From Elgaria multicarinata webbii (taxonomy: Eukaryota > Chordata > Lepidosauria > Squamata > Anguidae), in the NCBI RefSeq assembly GCF_023053635.1, contig NC_086175.1:117812740-117876739 (forward strand): 64,000 bases of DNA, written 5' to 3'. A program made the translations under genes and the position numbers. Of this stretch, positions 51,801 to 63,209 are shown one piece after another. Each line of letters begins with the position of its first letter. Position 1 is the stretch's first letter. A model generated the notes under the pieces. The model saw only the letters and a program-made list of their open reading frames with translations, ran no database searches and was not told the DNA's origin.

Positions 51801-53325
51801 GACGCAAAATATGCTCCAGCTAAAAACCAGTTGAATCCGGAGTCATCAGTTTTTATTTAGTCCATTCATATTCTACCATTCTTTCATGAGAGGACTCAAG
51901 ACTTCTTATATGGGGTTCCCAGGTTGTCTCCCATCCAGGCAATGACCAGATCCAGATCTGCTTAGCTTCACCAAAGTGGTGGCATCAAGTGCCTCCAATG
52001 TGCAACATTGTATACTTGGCGTACAACCTGACGTCATCACCAAATTCCCATCGCCTTCACAGAAGCAGTATCCTCATTTTGCAGATACTCATGCATACCT
52101 TCTGTAACCCTTCCAGTAGGAAATTGAGAATTTTTAGAACCCAAGTATCTAATTAGCATTTGGTTCATCTTAACAGGAGATAAATATTGGGCTACTAAGG
52201 GAAATATCATACAGCCTGGTTTCCCGAAAAATATCCACCACTTGGGCTTCCCCAGAACAGTTAAGAAAATTGATGCAGCTGCTTATGACAAAAGCTCAAA
52301 GAAAACATACTTCTTTTCGGGCAACAAGTACTGGAGGTAAGGGGAAATGATCTAACTCACACCGGACAATCCTGAAATCCTGTTGATCAATTGTTTTAAC
52401 CCCTTCCAACTGAAATGTAAACAATGGATCACATTCCTCTTGCTGGCTTAGTGCACATCCCCAAATCAATGTAGGCTTTTGTCTTTGTCACACCTAATTT
52501 TCATTGTGCTCCTTCCCTTTGAAGTGAAAGCCTGTTTATATCCACTAGTAGTGTGCTATTCATAGCTTCTACTGAGCTGAGATAATCAGTTCTACCAAAA
52601 CCCCTATAATACAAACTGATTTTTAAAGTAAGCCCCACTGAACACTTACTGAGGCCTTATTGAGACCTAAGGTTTATCCCGGGATTGTCCCTGCCTGATC
52701 CCGGGATATCCTGTGTGTCATTTACATGAGCAGGGATGACCCTAGGATGATCCCGGGATAAACCTTAGGTCTAGCTAAGGCCAACATTTACTTAAGAACA
52801 AACATGTTTAGGATTAGGCTGCGGGTATAAATATGACTTGGAGTCACCTTTTCATTTCAAAAGTCATGGTTTTGTATGTGTACTTCTCTACACTCAGCCG
52901 TATTTCACATGTAAAAGGAGTAGATGCAATTATTTCTGGTGGTGAAAATAGCAGCGATTACCATGCCAGTTAATCCTGACCCGCAGCTGCATAAATTTTC
53001 AACCCATTGATTTCTTTAGATACGATGAAGCCAAGAATTCCATGGAGAAGGGCTATCCAAGGACGATAACAGCTGACTTCCATACAATTGGCCCCAAGGT
53101 GGATGCTGCTTTTCTAGATGATGGTAAGAAGGACATTTTAATAGTGCCAGTATGTTTGTAATCACTAGGTGGATGTAGTATTTGACTGTTGTTCTCCGCT
53201 TCGATCCAAATGGAGAGGCAGGTAAGAAATATATTTATTATTATTAATATTATTATAGTTATTATTAGACGATTATAATATAATTTGCCTTCATCTGAAC
53301 GGAGAGGCGGGTAAGAAATAATTTA

Positions 53326-53374
<49 letters not shown>

Positions 53375-53820
53375 ACATCAATGAAAGGATGTGGCCCATT
53401 AACCTGGGCAGACAGCTATCCACAGTAGTTTATGCCCCCCCCCCAAATTCTTAAATAATCCTGAAGTTTTGCAGATGTACTACAAATCACCAAGAACCAT
53501 TCTAACAGACCTCTGTGTCTATTTTACACAGGCTATTGAGAGTTATAAAATTTTATGCATTTCCTGTTTTAATTATGCTATACCCTCCTGATCCCAGTGA
53601 GGCTACATTAAAATAAAAAGAAAATAAGAGAGAAGGATGAAAACTTCATAGCAGGTGTGGAGAGTTTCCTGTGCCCGTTAGATTCACAATCTTTCTCATT
53701 CTCATTATTCTCTTAGGACGTTTCTATCTGTTCAATGGCTCAAATCAGTATGAGTTTGACTACGGAACCAAAAGATTTCTTGCAATAAAGAAGAACAACA
53801 GCTGGTTCAACTGCCAGTGA
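42927..53820 (+). CDS. Gene C: secreted matrix metalloproteinase, complete, 10 exons, 475 aa
   Basis: Exons: 42927-43034, 43643-43878, 48943-49091, 49180-49299, 49468-49629, 50397-50547, 50710-50843, 52177-52336, 53020-53123, 53717-53820. All are in frame with AG/GT borders. The signal peptide is [17 protein letters not shown]. The propeptide has PRCGVP (Cys94) and a basic bait region RRSRRS. Zinc ligands are His214, His218 and His224, with Glu215 catalytic and Met232 in VMYP. The hemopexin disulfide is Cys287-Cys474. It differs from A and B in ways likely to alter specificity. The loop after the Met-turn reads [10 protein letters not shown] rather than [10 protein letters not shown], the hinge has lost its prolines ([14 protein letters not shown]), and exon 2 is 9 bp shorter than in B. 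Exons 6 end-7 and 10 resemble B, while exon 8 resembles A. No disabling change was seen, so it is probably functional. Confidence 0.94.
43940..44735 (-). mobile_element. L2-like LINE 3' part, gene C intron 2
   Basis: The minus-strand frame [20 protein letters not shown] and [15 protein letters not shown] precedes a tail (GCTCTCTGGGCGGTTTACAG inverted) and a TTTATTTATT run. About 800 bp, one of several insertions that enlarge this intron to 5 kb. Confidence 0.8.
45600..45725. repeat. Dispersed palindromic repeat, gene C intron 2
   Basis: CCTCCAGATATTTTGGACTA is mirrored by AGTCCAAAATTTCTGGAGGG. Orthologous to 15410-15535 in gene B. Confidence 0.55.
45837..45895. repeat. (GAT)n-(AAT)n simple repeat
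   Basis: GATGAT units followed by AATAAT units, forming the tail of the adjacent LINE. Confidence 0.9.
45895..46375 (-). mobile_element. L2-like LINE 3' part, gene C intron 2
   Basis: The minus strand encodes [20 protein letters not shown] and [20 protein letters not shown], then [14 protein letters not shown]. Followed by a 3' tail and trinucleotide run. Confidence 0.8.
47079..47432. mobile_element. hAT-like snap-back element with target duplication, gene C intron 2
   Basis: Ends TAGGGTGACCATATG and CATATGGTCACCCTA are exact mirrors and fit the hAT YARNG rule. GTATTTC repeats on both sides (47072-47078, 47433-47439). Arms of about 150 bp (CAGCTTTAACTG...) pair. A small central duplication (AGCTTTAACTAGAG) is present. 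Confidence 0.8.
48200..48345. mobile_element. hAT-like snap-back element, half copy
   Basis: GTGACCATATGGAAAGGCAC, then TTTAACAGTTGCATGGAAAA and CATGACAGTCAAAGCTGCAG match the left half of 47079-47432. Confidence 0.65.
48425..48660. repeat. Dispersed inverted repeat (GGAGGCTGGTGGC type)
   Basis: Left GGAGGCTGGTGGCACC with CAGTGGGGCTGTG pairs with CACAGCCCC and CCAGTCTCCACTGG on the right. A second decayed copy is at 56960-57135. Confidence 0.55.
51911..51972 (-). mobile_element. 5S-rRNA-like SINE relic, gene C intron 7
   Basis: The reverse strand has GAAGCTAAGCAGATCTGGAT and CTGGATGGGAGACAACCTGG. Clearest of the three intron-7 copies when set against 5S rRNA. Confidence 0.55.
52653..52782. 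mobile_element. Snap-back MITE, GGCC/CTAGACC family, gene C intron 8
   Basis: The right end CTTAGGTCTAGCTAAGGCC is intact and the left end altered (GGCCTTATTGAGACC). Absent at the matching intron sites of A and B. Confidence 0.75.
53200..53375. repeat. LINE tails with (ATT)n, gene C intron 9
   Basis: Two similar AATGGAGAGGCAGGTAAGAA units, each followed by A/T trinucleotides, the second with a long ATT run. Confidence 0.6.
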
Positions 53821-54161
53821 CACGGGAGTAAGAAAAAGTGGAGCAGCAAAGGACATCAGAAGCCCTGTTTCACCGTGCATCAAGCACCCACCATTGCATT
53901 ATTGGCATTACACAGTCTATCCACTGTTTCTGAGCCACGGAAAATCCTGCAGACACTGATCATTTTTAATAAGGGGGAAATTTGAAATCTGAATATATAC
54001 GATACAAATGATTGCATTGATTTGTTAACATATCTGCTTCCAAGCAATATTGCACAGTGATTGTTAGAGCCTAATTTCTATTTGCATTTTAGTTTTATTA
54101 GAGTAAACTGCCTGGATGTGTTGTGCTTGACAGGCAGTGACAAAATATTTCTACATAAATA

Positions 54162-54167
54162 AATAAA
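54162..54167 (+). terminator. Polyadenylation signal of gene C
   Basis: AATAAA about 340 bp past the stop, followed by CTTTCCATATAAGGTGGTCTTG, which is the conserved 3' flank of A and B. Confidence 0.8.
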
Positions 54168-54501
54168 GTTATTGATCTTTCCATATAAGGTGGTCTTGCT
54201 TTATTTCTTCACCTGCAAGCATATACTCATAGCATCCCATAGAAGAAAGGAGAGAAAGATCATCTAGTCAACTCCTTGTTCAAAAGCCACATTCCCTTCT
54301 TTCCTATACTGGACAACCTAAGCCAGTGATTCTTGATTTAAGGTCCATGTATTACTCTAAGCAGTTGCTGTATGGACCCTAGATGAGCCCTGCAAGTGCC
54401 TTGTACTCCAGCAGTCTGTTTGGAATACTGGCTCTGTACATCGAAGTTCAATTTATCTACCATGGTTAATCACCATTGATAGAGCTTTTCTCCAAGAATT
54501 T

Positions 54502-54625
54502 GGCCATAGCTAGATGATCCCCGGGATCATCCCTGTGCGTCCACATGATGCACAGGGGATCCCAGGAGCAGGGAGGGATGATCATGCCCTACCCTTTCAG
54601 CCCACTTTTTCCGTGGTCTTGGGAT
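54502..54625. mobile_element. Partial snap-back MITE, GGCC/CTAG family
   Basis: The left end GGCCATAGCTAG and the centre CACAGGGGATCCCAGGAGCA are present. The right end is not recognisable. Confidence 0.55.
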
Positions 54626-54937
54626 GATCCCAAGACTGTGTACCGTGTGGGCGAGCATCGCAGTTTGTCCTGGCTCCTCACGGTTACACACAACGAGCTG
54701 AGAACTGCGCAGCACATCGGGGTTGGGTTGGGGGTGTGGGAAAACTAGTGATGAATAAGCCATGAGACAAACCAGCTATCAGGACTAAAGGGAAAACCAG
54801 GAGCAAGAGTCAAAGAGGAACCCAGAAATCAGATCCAAGGAGAAGCAAGAATTTAGGACTCATCAGAGTTCAAGGAGATCTTGGTCAAGCACAAGTCTGC
54901 TTGAACAGGAAAGCCTTTTATATTCCTCCCTTCCCAG

Positions 54938-55259
54938 GGGGATTCCACACGTCGTACTGAGGCCGCTTCTATGCGACCCCAGTGCGACCCCAAAGTGATC
55001 GTGTAGCTTGCCTTCGAAAGAGACGAGGGAGAGGCGTCCTTGACTCTCCACCCGCCTTCTTCCGCCGAGCTCTCCTTGCTGCCGTCGCCACCACCCACCT
55101 ACCTCCTCGCCGGGCGGCGAGGAGAGCTCGGCGGAAGAAGGCGGGGTGGAGAGTCAAGGACGCCTCTCCCTCGTCTCTTTCGAAGGCAAGCTACACGATC
55201 GCTTTGGGGTCGTACTGGGGTCGCATAGAAGCGGCCTCAGTACGACGTGTGGAATCCCC
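54938..55259. mobile_element. Near-perfect 322-bp GC-rich palindrome
   Basis: The ends GGGGATTCCACACGTCGTAC and GTACGACGTGTGGAATCCCC are exact complements. Arms of about 140 bp stay paired almost throughout (GAGACGAGGGAGAGGCGTCC...), around a centre of about 40 bp. Very CpG-rich. Probably a snap-back transposon; class and target duplication not determined. Confidence 0.8.
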
Positions 55260-55892
55260 ACCAGAAAGATTGAATGGCTAGGGGTGAACAGAGTCTATCT
55301 AGGGCCTCAAAGAACTCTGGAGTTCAGTCCGAGGCTCGCTTCCTAGTAGATCTATTGTTTCAGGTTTGGGCTCTGTCTTAGAACCAGTAGTGCAGTAGAT
55401 TCCTTTCTTCTGCCAGCCATGACAACAGCAAGTTCATACACATTTCATTCAACAAGTTGAGGGTCTCAACATAGATTCCAACACATGCTTGATCACCGTG
55501 GACATCAACTCATTATATAACTCAATTCCACAGGAGGGCGCCAGATTTACCGTACAAGATGTATTAACTCCTGTCCTATGGATCATCCTCCTATGCATTT
55601 TCTTATGGATTTATTAGACATCATCTTAGAAAAGAACTATTTTCAGTTTGATACACATATTATTATTTTTTCAAATCAAGGGAATAGCAGCTATGGGAAG
55701 TCTAGCTTCCCCCAACATTGCCAATCTCTGCATGTCAGCACTTGAAAATTCCATTATTCATCACGTATTAGTTAACCCATACAGATAGTATTTTAAATAC
55801 TATGGACATTTCATTGCTGAACTCTTTGTTGTGTATTCAAAAATTACTGAGGTGGACAATTTTATCTCATAGATCAATTCCATTGATACCAA

Positions 55893-56023
55893 GGCCAGAT
55901 CTACACCAAGCAGGATATAACACTTTGAAAACGGTTTGAAAACTGTAGATGGCGTGTGTCCTGGGCCTCAACAGTTGTCACTACTGTTATAAACCATTTT
56001 AAAGCAGTAGTGTAGATCCTGCC
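55893..56023. mobile_element. Snap-back MITE linking two families
   Basis: The left end GGCCAGATCTACACCAAGC and right end GCAGTAGTGTAGATCCTGCC belong to different families elsewhere. CAA flanks both sides (55890-55892, 56024-56026). Confidence 0.75.
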
Positions 56024-56329
56024 CAACATTACATTTACTTGACACAAGGATTCTTTTCAAATTCCCTTTTTGGATGTTATGATTTATGTAGTCAAGGGCA
56101 GCATTTGTGCCAAAAGATATGCAAAACCCACAGATAAAAGTTCCATTTTACACTTTTCATGTCATCATCCCAAATCACCTAAAAATAAATCTTCCTTATG
56201 GCTAATTTTTACACCGGAAAAGAAATAGCGCACTTGGACATCTATATAACACACAGACAGATCTTAATGAAGAATTTTTGAATAATGGTTATCCTAAACA
56301 TATTTTTAATTGACCCCAGATCTATCTTC

Positions 56330-56515
56330 AGGTCTGGCTGAGAGTTTAAAATTGTTTTTAAATGTATATTGTCTTTATATGTTGTCTATTTTTTATGTTT
56401 TTATGGTTTTAATTTTGTATATCAATTTTTAATGTTTAATGTTTTAATCTTTGTAAATCACTCAGAGAGCTTCGGCTATTGGGTGGTATAGAAATGTAAA
56501 TAAATAAATAATCAT
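56330..56515 (+). mobile_element. L2-like LINE tail
   Basis: TCAGAGAGCTTCGGCTATTG and GGTGGTATAGAAATGTAAAT followed by AAATAAATAA. Confidence 0.7.
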
Positions 56516-56959
56516 TGTGTCATCCAGATCCAGAGTGAATTCAATCAAGAGACAGTCCTTGTTTCAGTCACATATGAAAGTAACAACCAATAGGTTATTT
56601 TGGTCCTTGGAATTGAACCATTTGTCCATTTGCCTTCCCATGGCTCGGTTCTCCACTTTTACTACCTTTTCTCCACTCTGGCCTGCGCATTGGTGAGCGT
56701 AACATGCCTGCACATACCGCTTTTCTATTTTTTTTTAAATGCCAGAGATGCAATATTTCAGAATTCCTTAATTTAGAACTTAATTAGCTCTCTTGCATCT
56801 ACTGATGTCCCGCTTGGTTTCGTAACAAACTTGGCTGCTTGAAAAGGGGTCTAAGAGGAGACTGAGCAGATTCTGCCCCCCCCCGCTTTGTAAAAAGAAA
56901 ACTTCAGTCCCCACCCCCCACACTACACAATCACCACCATCACAAAGTTGTTTCACACA

Positions 56960-57135
56960 ATCTCAGTGGAGGCTCAAGGCTCTGACATCAGTGGCACTGC
57001 CAATCTGCTCTGGGTTAGAACAACCCCCCAAATAGTTTCCGCAACTTGCATAGCGCCTTTAGAGTCTGACTGGTTTTGACTGAAACCCAGAGTGATTCAC
57101 AGCCCCACTGACATCAGAGCCACCAGCCTCCACTG
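56960..57135. repeat. Dispersed inverted repeat (GGAGGCTGGTGGC type)
   Basis: CAGTGGAGGCTCAAGGCTCTG pairs with AGAGCCACCAGCCTCCACTG. Family of 48425-48660. Confidence 0.55.
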
Positions 57136-57714
57136 CACAATGTAATTTTTAAAATACTTATTGCACAAGTCTGTTCTTTTGAAATACTGCAAATATACAT
57201 ATTTATTTATTTATTTATTTAAACAAAACTACAAAGTTAAGCAGGTGATCCCAGTAACTGCGTTCCAGGTGTAAAGCAGCAAAGGAAAGCAATATTATTA
57301 AGTAGCTGTTAAGGCTGTTTTGAAGAACTCAAAGGATATCACATCAGTTTCCCTTTTAATGGACTGAGCATAATCTGCTCCCTTTGGCAGCACATCACTG
57401 CTTTGGAAAAAGAAAGCCCCTCCAATCCAAGCATGAATGTTGTCTGGATCATCCATGAAATGTGAGTGAATGAGCCATGGCGATTCCTCAATAAACCTAA
57501 TTCAGAAAAGTCCCAATTCATTCAATTGTAGGCTGCATTAATAGAACTATTGTTTCCAAGTCATGAGAAGTAATAGTTCCTCATTGTTGTGTTTTAGACA
57601 TATCTCAGCTGTGGTTCCTAGGAAACTGCCATAAAATCCATTAGATCATCTAGCCTAGTACTGATTACACGGGCTAACAGCAGCTCTCCAGAAACTGGAG
57701 AGATGCCCAAACTT

Positions 57715-58975
57715 GGACCAAGGAACTTCGGCAAGCAGAACACTCAACTGTGTCCTGGGCACCATATTTTAAGAAGGATGTGAACCAGACACATGAGGCC
57801 TTGAGGTTGCATGCAGCCCCCATCTGTACTTCCCCTGGCACAACGCCATCTAAATTCATGGTAGTGGCAAAAAATACATCAGCAGTTTGCCACCAAATTA
57901 TTATTATTTATTATATTTCATCGAATCATAGAAGAGTAGAGTTGGAAGGGGCCTACAAGGCCATCGAGTCCAACCCCCTGCTCAGTGCAGGAATCCACCC
58001 TAAAGCATCCCTGACAGATGGTTGTCCAGCTGCCTCTTGAAGGCCTCTAGTGTGGGAGAGCCCACAACCTCCCTAGGTAACTGGTTCCATTGTCGTACTG
58101 CTCTAACAGTCAGGAAGTTTTTCCTGATGTCCAGCTGGAATCTGGCTTCTATACTGCCCCATAGCCAAAGCTCTTGGGGCAGTTTACAAAGATTAAAAAC
58201 ATGAAAAACAATATGCAAAATTATAAGACCTGAAAACATACAACAGAAATGTTGGTGGCAAACTAGCTTATTTTCAAACTTACACTGGCCATTTTAGCCT
58301 TCTGTAGTAGTTTGCCATCAAAAATTAGCAGCAAATTGCTGGAGTTTCTTGCTGCTGAATTTAGGGATGGCGGCAGCAGCAGAAGTATGTCAGGATGTTG
58401 AAATGCCCCCCGGAACAGCCTGTGGGGGGGTTTGAAAATGGCCCCCCAAACAACCAACACCGGGGCCAAATTGGAAGGACTTCAGAGGAGGGCAACAAAG
58501 ACCGTCAAGGGTATAGGTTACAAATCTTATGAGGGAAGTTTGAAGGAACTGATTATGCTTAGTCTGATTATTATTATTATATTTATTTATTTATTTATTT
58601 ATTTATTTATATAGCACCATCAATGTACATGGTGCTGTACAGAGTAAAACAGTAAATAGCAAGACCCTGATGAAGAGAAGACTGAGTTCTTCAAATACCT
58701 GAAGCGCTTGCATAGAAAAAGGGCAAACACTTGATCCCTGCTGCCCCAAAGGGCAGGACTAAATCTAGTGGTTTTACATTACAGGATGACAGTTTTTGGT
58801 TCCGTTTTAGGAAGAACTTCATAATGGTAAGAGCAGTTTGACAATGAAAGTAATTATCTGGGGTAAGTGGGCTCTTCTTCGCTGGACAGCCATCTGTTGG
58901 GGATGTATTAATTTGAGTATGATGTTGGGTCAGATGGTCTAAATCCCCCCCCCCGATTCTCTGATTCATTGACAA
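57715..58975 (+). mobile_element. CR1-like mosaic region
   Basis: Plus-strand pieces recall CR1 ORF2 (APYFKKDV near 57760; KLEGLQRRATKTVKG near 58470; late ORF and 3' region 58670-58960). They are interrupted by a reverse CR1 (57923-58149), an L2-like tail (58150-58215) and simple repeats (58565-58620). Boundaries are approximate. Confidence 0.55.
57923..58149 (-). mobile_element. CR1 LINE 3' fragment
   Basis: The minus strand encodes [19 protein letters not shown] and [18 protein letters not shown], and ends in the ATTCTATGATTC-type tail. Confidence 0.85.
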
Positions 58976-59039
58976 AGCCCCCCCCCCCCCCCGTTACATG
59001 CACCTCAGTAGTTGCCCCTGGAGAATAGCTAGTATTTGA

Positions 59040-59215
59040 GGCAGGAAGCCTGTGTACACCAGTTGCTGGGGCACATTGTTGGGAGGGTGCTGTTGCACCA
59101 TGTCCTGCTTTGTTGGTCCCTGGTTGACAGCTGGTTAGCCACTTTGTGAACAGAGTGCTGGACTAGATGGACCTTCAGTCTGATCCAGCAGGGCTCTTCT
59201 TATGTTCTTAATGAT
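59040..59215 (+). repeat. Dispersed squamate repeat (CTGGACTAGATGGACC type)
   Basis: Same repeat as 25605-25805. Both are followed by GAAAGCTTATGCC and, further on, by a shared unique-looking stretch ending GAAGCACCTATG (26200-26220 and 59680-59695). This ties the B-C and C-D gaps together. Confidence 0.6.
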
Positions 59216-60293
59216 GTGTGCTCTGTCCCAAGAAAGCTTATGCCATTACAAATTTGTTAATCTTTGAAGTGTCTCCTTGTGATTTTTTTAAAAAAATAGT
59301 AAAGACCATAAGCTAGGCATCTGGCAAAGTAATCAAAGCAAAGGTTATTTACACAACCAAATAAACATCAAGTACGTCTTCAGTACCAACCAACTCACAG
59401 GAATGTGGCTGAAGAGTTTAAAGAAAAGCAGCCTCTGGTTTAATTGAAGTCAATATTACCGTTGGACTACTGTGATCGTGTTGTTGTATGCCAAACTTTC
59501 TCTTATTTTGCAATTGCTCTTTGGTTGCCTCCAAGTCTCTGTTTACTTGGGATAAAGACTAAAGGGTCACACTTGAAAGCATAGAGTAGTCATTTTCTCC
59601 TGTTAGATAGGGATGCCATCCTGGTAAAGGGAGCAGCACACCAATGAGTTGTTCTACTGGGAGTTTGAATCTGCCTCTGAAGCACCTATGCTTGGTTCAA
59701 TAATAATTTAAAAAAGTATCAGAATTCAGGGAGTTGGGTGTAATTTACAAACAATTTAATCATACTTAGACAGCCATAAAGAGAAGCTAATGTCAAAGGG
59801 CACCATAATTAAGTAGGCAAATGTGCAGCAAAGGGTTGCATAACATTGCATAAGGTTACATAACGCCTGAGTCATTCTCAAAAAAAAGTGAAAAAGGAAT
59901 TCCACTTCGCACGGAAGGCATCAGGTCCAGCCAATTGCCCCGAGAGTGTAATGCACTGCTCAAGTTACAACCTGCTGTGTTTTGGGTGTCTTTCAGGTTC
60001 CCAGTGCTGCAAAATGATGGAGCGACACAGCGCACTAAGCAAAGAAATAACGCTCTTCTAATAAACGCTGGAGAAAATTTAAAGGCCTGTGTTAAATTTA
60101 AAGGCCTGCATATGTGTCTTTCTGAGTGTGCTTACTTTGAACATTTCTGTTATTAAAGTATATTAATGACTGCAGCCACAAAACCCAAATGGCCAACAGG
60201 ACAACAATATGGCATGTTAATATGGCGTGTTAATGCACGTTGAGGCAGAAGTTCTGTTGTTCCTGATTACTTCATTCTTCCCCTCCTCTGACA

Positions 60294-62705
60294 TCATGGG
60301 CAGCCCAGCCAGCTGTTGCTATTCATTTTCTTAGTAACCATTTTGCGTATGATGTCAAACTCATACTGTTCTTGGCCACTAAAAAAATAGAACTTGCCTA
60401 AAAGAATAAGGAGAAGTTAGGTTATGATTTTTATGTAAAATGCCCTTTTAATCAACATAGTACATTCTCGACATTATAACCTTCCCACATTTTTCCTTTT
60501 CCTTTCTGCAATCCACTCACTGAAATATTTCCCACTGGTCATGATTTGAAGGGACTTTTGCAGCCAACGAACCACAGTAAATAGATAAATAAGTCAGCTG
60601 TCTCAGCACAGACACTGAACAACCTACAAAATTCTCAAGGACTGTATACGTAGCAAACTCTTAGACCTTGGTTTGCCCTGTCTCACGAACTGCATCCCTG
60701 GAGCAAGTTAATGCTCCCTTCCATTCTAGCATGCGTTAGACAGTTCAGCTTACCAGTTCCCACAGTCTGCAAGGATGTTGACTAATACTTTATTGACCTG
60801 ACTGTTATGACCCATAAGAGACATCCTTCTTCAATTTGCTGCACCTAAGATCACTTCTGCTTACCATTATGCTGAATGGCGGCATCTACTTTAGGGCCAA
60901 TTCCAGCGAAATCTGTTGCTATCTTTCTTGGATAGCCTTTCTCCATAGAGGTTTTAGTTTCATCATACCTAAAGAAAGAAACAGATTAATTCACTGGCAA
61001 TCTTACAGATGACCTTACAGAGGAAATTACTCCCTCTAACCCTTCCACACGTGTACCTGTGTTGGAGAGCATCCTGCATGGGGTGGGAGTGGTATTGGGG
61101 ATTTTTTCTCCATCTAATGAATATGAACTCACCATTGAGCTCGTTTCATTTAAAGAAGTTTGGCTTACTGTAGTTCCAGGCCTTAGCTAGACCTAAGGTT
61201 TATCCCGGGATCATCCCAGGGTCATCCCTGTTCATGTAAATGGATCCCGGGAGCAGGCAGGGATGACCCCAGGACAATCCTGGGATAAACCTTAGGTCTA
61301 GCTAAGGCCATAGATGAGGCTTCAAAGTGAGTACAGTGAATCTATTCTCCTATGAGTCCTTGGCAGGGATGAATGACTATTTTCAAGAGCAGCCATCCCC
61401 AAACTGATGCCCTCCAGTTATATTTGACTACAATTCCCATCACCCCCAGCCAATAGAATCATAGAATAGTAGAGTTGGAAGGGGCCTATAAAGCCATCAA
61501 GTCCAACCCCCTGCTCAATGCAGGAATGACCATGCTGGCTGGGAAAGACTTGCCTGTTCCTTGCATAAAGGATTTGCATGTTCCTGTTGAGCAGCCTTTC
61601 TTGACTTGGTACCCTCCAGGTGTGCAACTCCAAACACTGCCAGGCAACATGGCTATTGGTACCAGGTTGAGGAAAGCTGATCGACAGGAATATGCAAGTC
61701 CATGCCATACTGCTGAAGAGGTTGGGCTAGCCTTACTGAAAGTGTCAGTGACTCCATGACATCATTCCATTGCCACAACTACTTTCCGAGGTGAGTGAGT
61801 ATGTCTCCTTTGGAACAGTGATGTGACTTCCCACTTTCTGGGGTTAGTGAGTCTCTTTTGGAACACCAATGTGACATTCCACTGCTTTAAAGAGGGAGAA
61901 CTTTATTAAAGGAAGAGGAGGTGCAGCTTGAATTCAACTTGGGTTCTCTGTACACTGGCCTGGGCTGCCAATCAATGATCAAAATGTTTCTGGACTGGCC
62001 AATTTCCTCATCTCCAGTTACAGACAATTCTTGGCAATGCAGTGCTAGCAGCTAACCCTAAACCTAATGGTGGGCATTAGGAGAGATTTGGAGAGGTGTA
62101 GCAAAAAGAAGAAGGAAAGGAGGAAAGGAGGAAAGGAAGTGTAATGCACATGGAAAGGATTAAGAAGGTGGGGAAGGGTTCCATGAGAGAGAAAACATAA
62201 GAAAAGCCATGCTAGATCGGACCAAGGGTCCATCTAGTCCAGCACTCTGTTCCCACAGTGGCCAACCAGCCGTTGACCAGGGAACCACAAGCAGCACACT
62301 GAGAGAAGGGGGGCAGATGAAAAAAAACATAAGGGCCTCATCCGATTGGATTCTCCCCACACACACACACACTCCCAGCAACTGCCATGTGGTGGTTGTT
62401 TTCTAAAAAATATATATGTTGATGTTACTTGTAAGCCATCTTTGTAACCTGAAAGGTGGAATATACACAATACTAATACATAACTAACTAATTAACTCAT
62501 GAACTAGTTTTCAGTAACTGTCCAAATCCAAACCCACCCTCTTACCTCCAATACTTGTTGCCTGAAAAGAAGTATGTTTTCATGGTGTTTCTGTCATGAA
62601 GAGCAGCATCAATTTTTTTCAGTTTTTTAGGGAAACCCAAGTTGCGAATGTCCTTTGGAAAGCCTGGCTGCTCAATACTTGCACTGAAAGCCCAGTACTG
62701 CTGTC
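60294..62705 (-). CDS. Gene D: matrix metalloproteinase, reverse strand, last three exons
   Basis: Minus-strand exons 62705-62546, 60968-60865 and 60397-60294 (160, 104 and 104 bp, the exact sizes in genes A-C). They encode hemopexin blades and the C-terminus: GQQYWAFSASIEQPGFPKDI, then [20 protein letters not shown], then YEFDIIRKMVTKKM and the end NSWLGCP with the disulfide cysteine. The frame is open and splice signals are intact. Earlier exons lie beyond the right edge; none was found between 62706 and 64000. It is clearly diverged from A-C, so a different paralogue. It points tail-to-tail at gene C. The function is inferred to be a secreted MMP. The polyadenylation signal was not identified with confidence. 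Confidence 0.9.
61179..61309. mobile_element. Snap-back MITE, GGCC/CTAGACC family, gene D intron 9
   Basis: 131 bp, ends GGCCTTAGCTAGACC and GGTCTAGCTAAGGCC intact. Flanks CCA and ATA do not match. Confidence 0.8.
61453..61528 (-). mobile_element. CR1 LINE tail, short
   Basis: AGAATCATAGAATAGTAGAG and the CCCCCTGCTCAATGCAGGAA core. It is inserted in a decayed palindromic repeat whose halves flank it. Confidence 0.75.
62187..62330 (-). repeat. Dispersed squamate repeat, reverse copy
   Basis: Complement of CTGGACTAGATGGACCCTTG with a CTTTTCTTATGTTTT tail. Family of 25605-25805. Confidence 0.55.
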
Positions 62706-62815
62706 CTGTTAAGCAAAGAGATAAGAGAAAATGCTGAAAGCGTTCTCTCCATGGGGAATAAACTATCCTTGCTTAAAACCTAACACCTGTTGTATAATAC
62801 ATCACAGGGGAACAT

Positions 62816-62998
62816 TTAGAGATGTAGAAAACTGTCTCACATGGAGTCAGATCCATCTAGGCTGGTATTGTCAACACTGATGGGCAGCAACTCTCCAAAG
62901 TTTCATGAAGATTTTCCTAGTCCTACCTGGAGATACTGGGGATTGAACCTGGGGCCTTCTGAATGCAAAGCAGGTGCTCTACCACTGAACTATGGTTC
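62816..62998 (-). mobile_element. tRNA-derived SINE upstream of gene D exon 8
   Basis: The minus strand has A-box-like CATAGTTCAGTGGTAGAGCA and B-box-like GGTTCAATCCCC, then body CAGTATCTCCAGGTAGGACT and tail CTAGATGGATCTGACTCC. Best preserved copy in the window. Confidence 0.75.
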
Positions 62999-63209
62999 CT
63001 GAAGCTTCAGAAGTAAGGCCCCTTGAATTCAATAAGACTTGCTCACACATAAATGTGTATAGGATTGCAGCCTTCTATCCACATTCTTTTCCATATCTAT
63101 CTTCTATACACAGATCAGCCTCCTCATATGTAAAGATCTGCTTTGGAGACCCTTTTCTGGGTTACTCCTTCCACTAGATGGCAACAATGGAGGACTTCTT
63201 AGTGGTGGT

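Noticed and set aside
54853-55346. Several Arg-rich frames on both strands
   Set aside because: Shadows of the near-perfect palindrome at 54938-55259.
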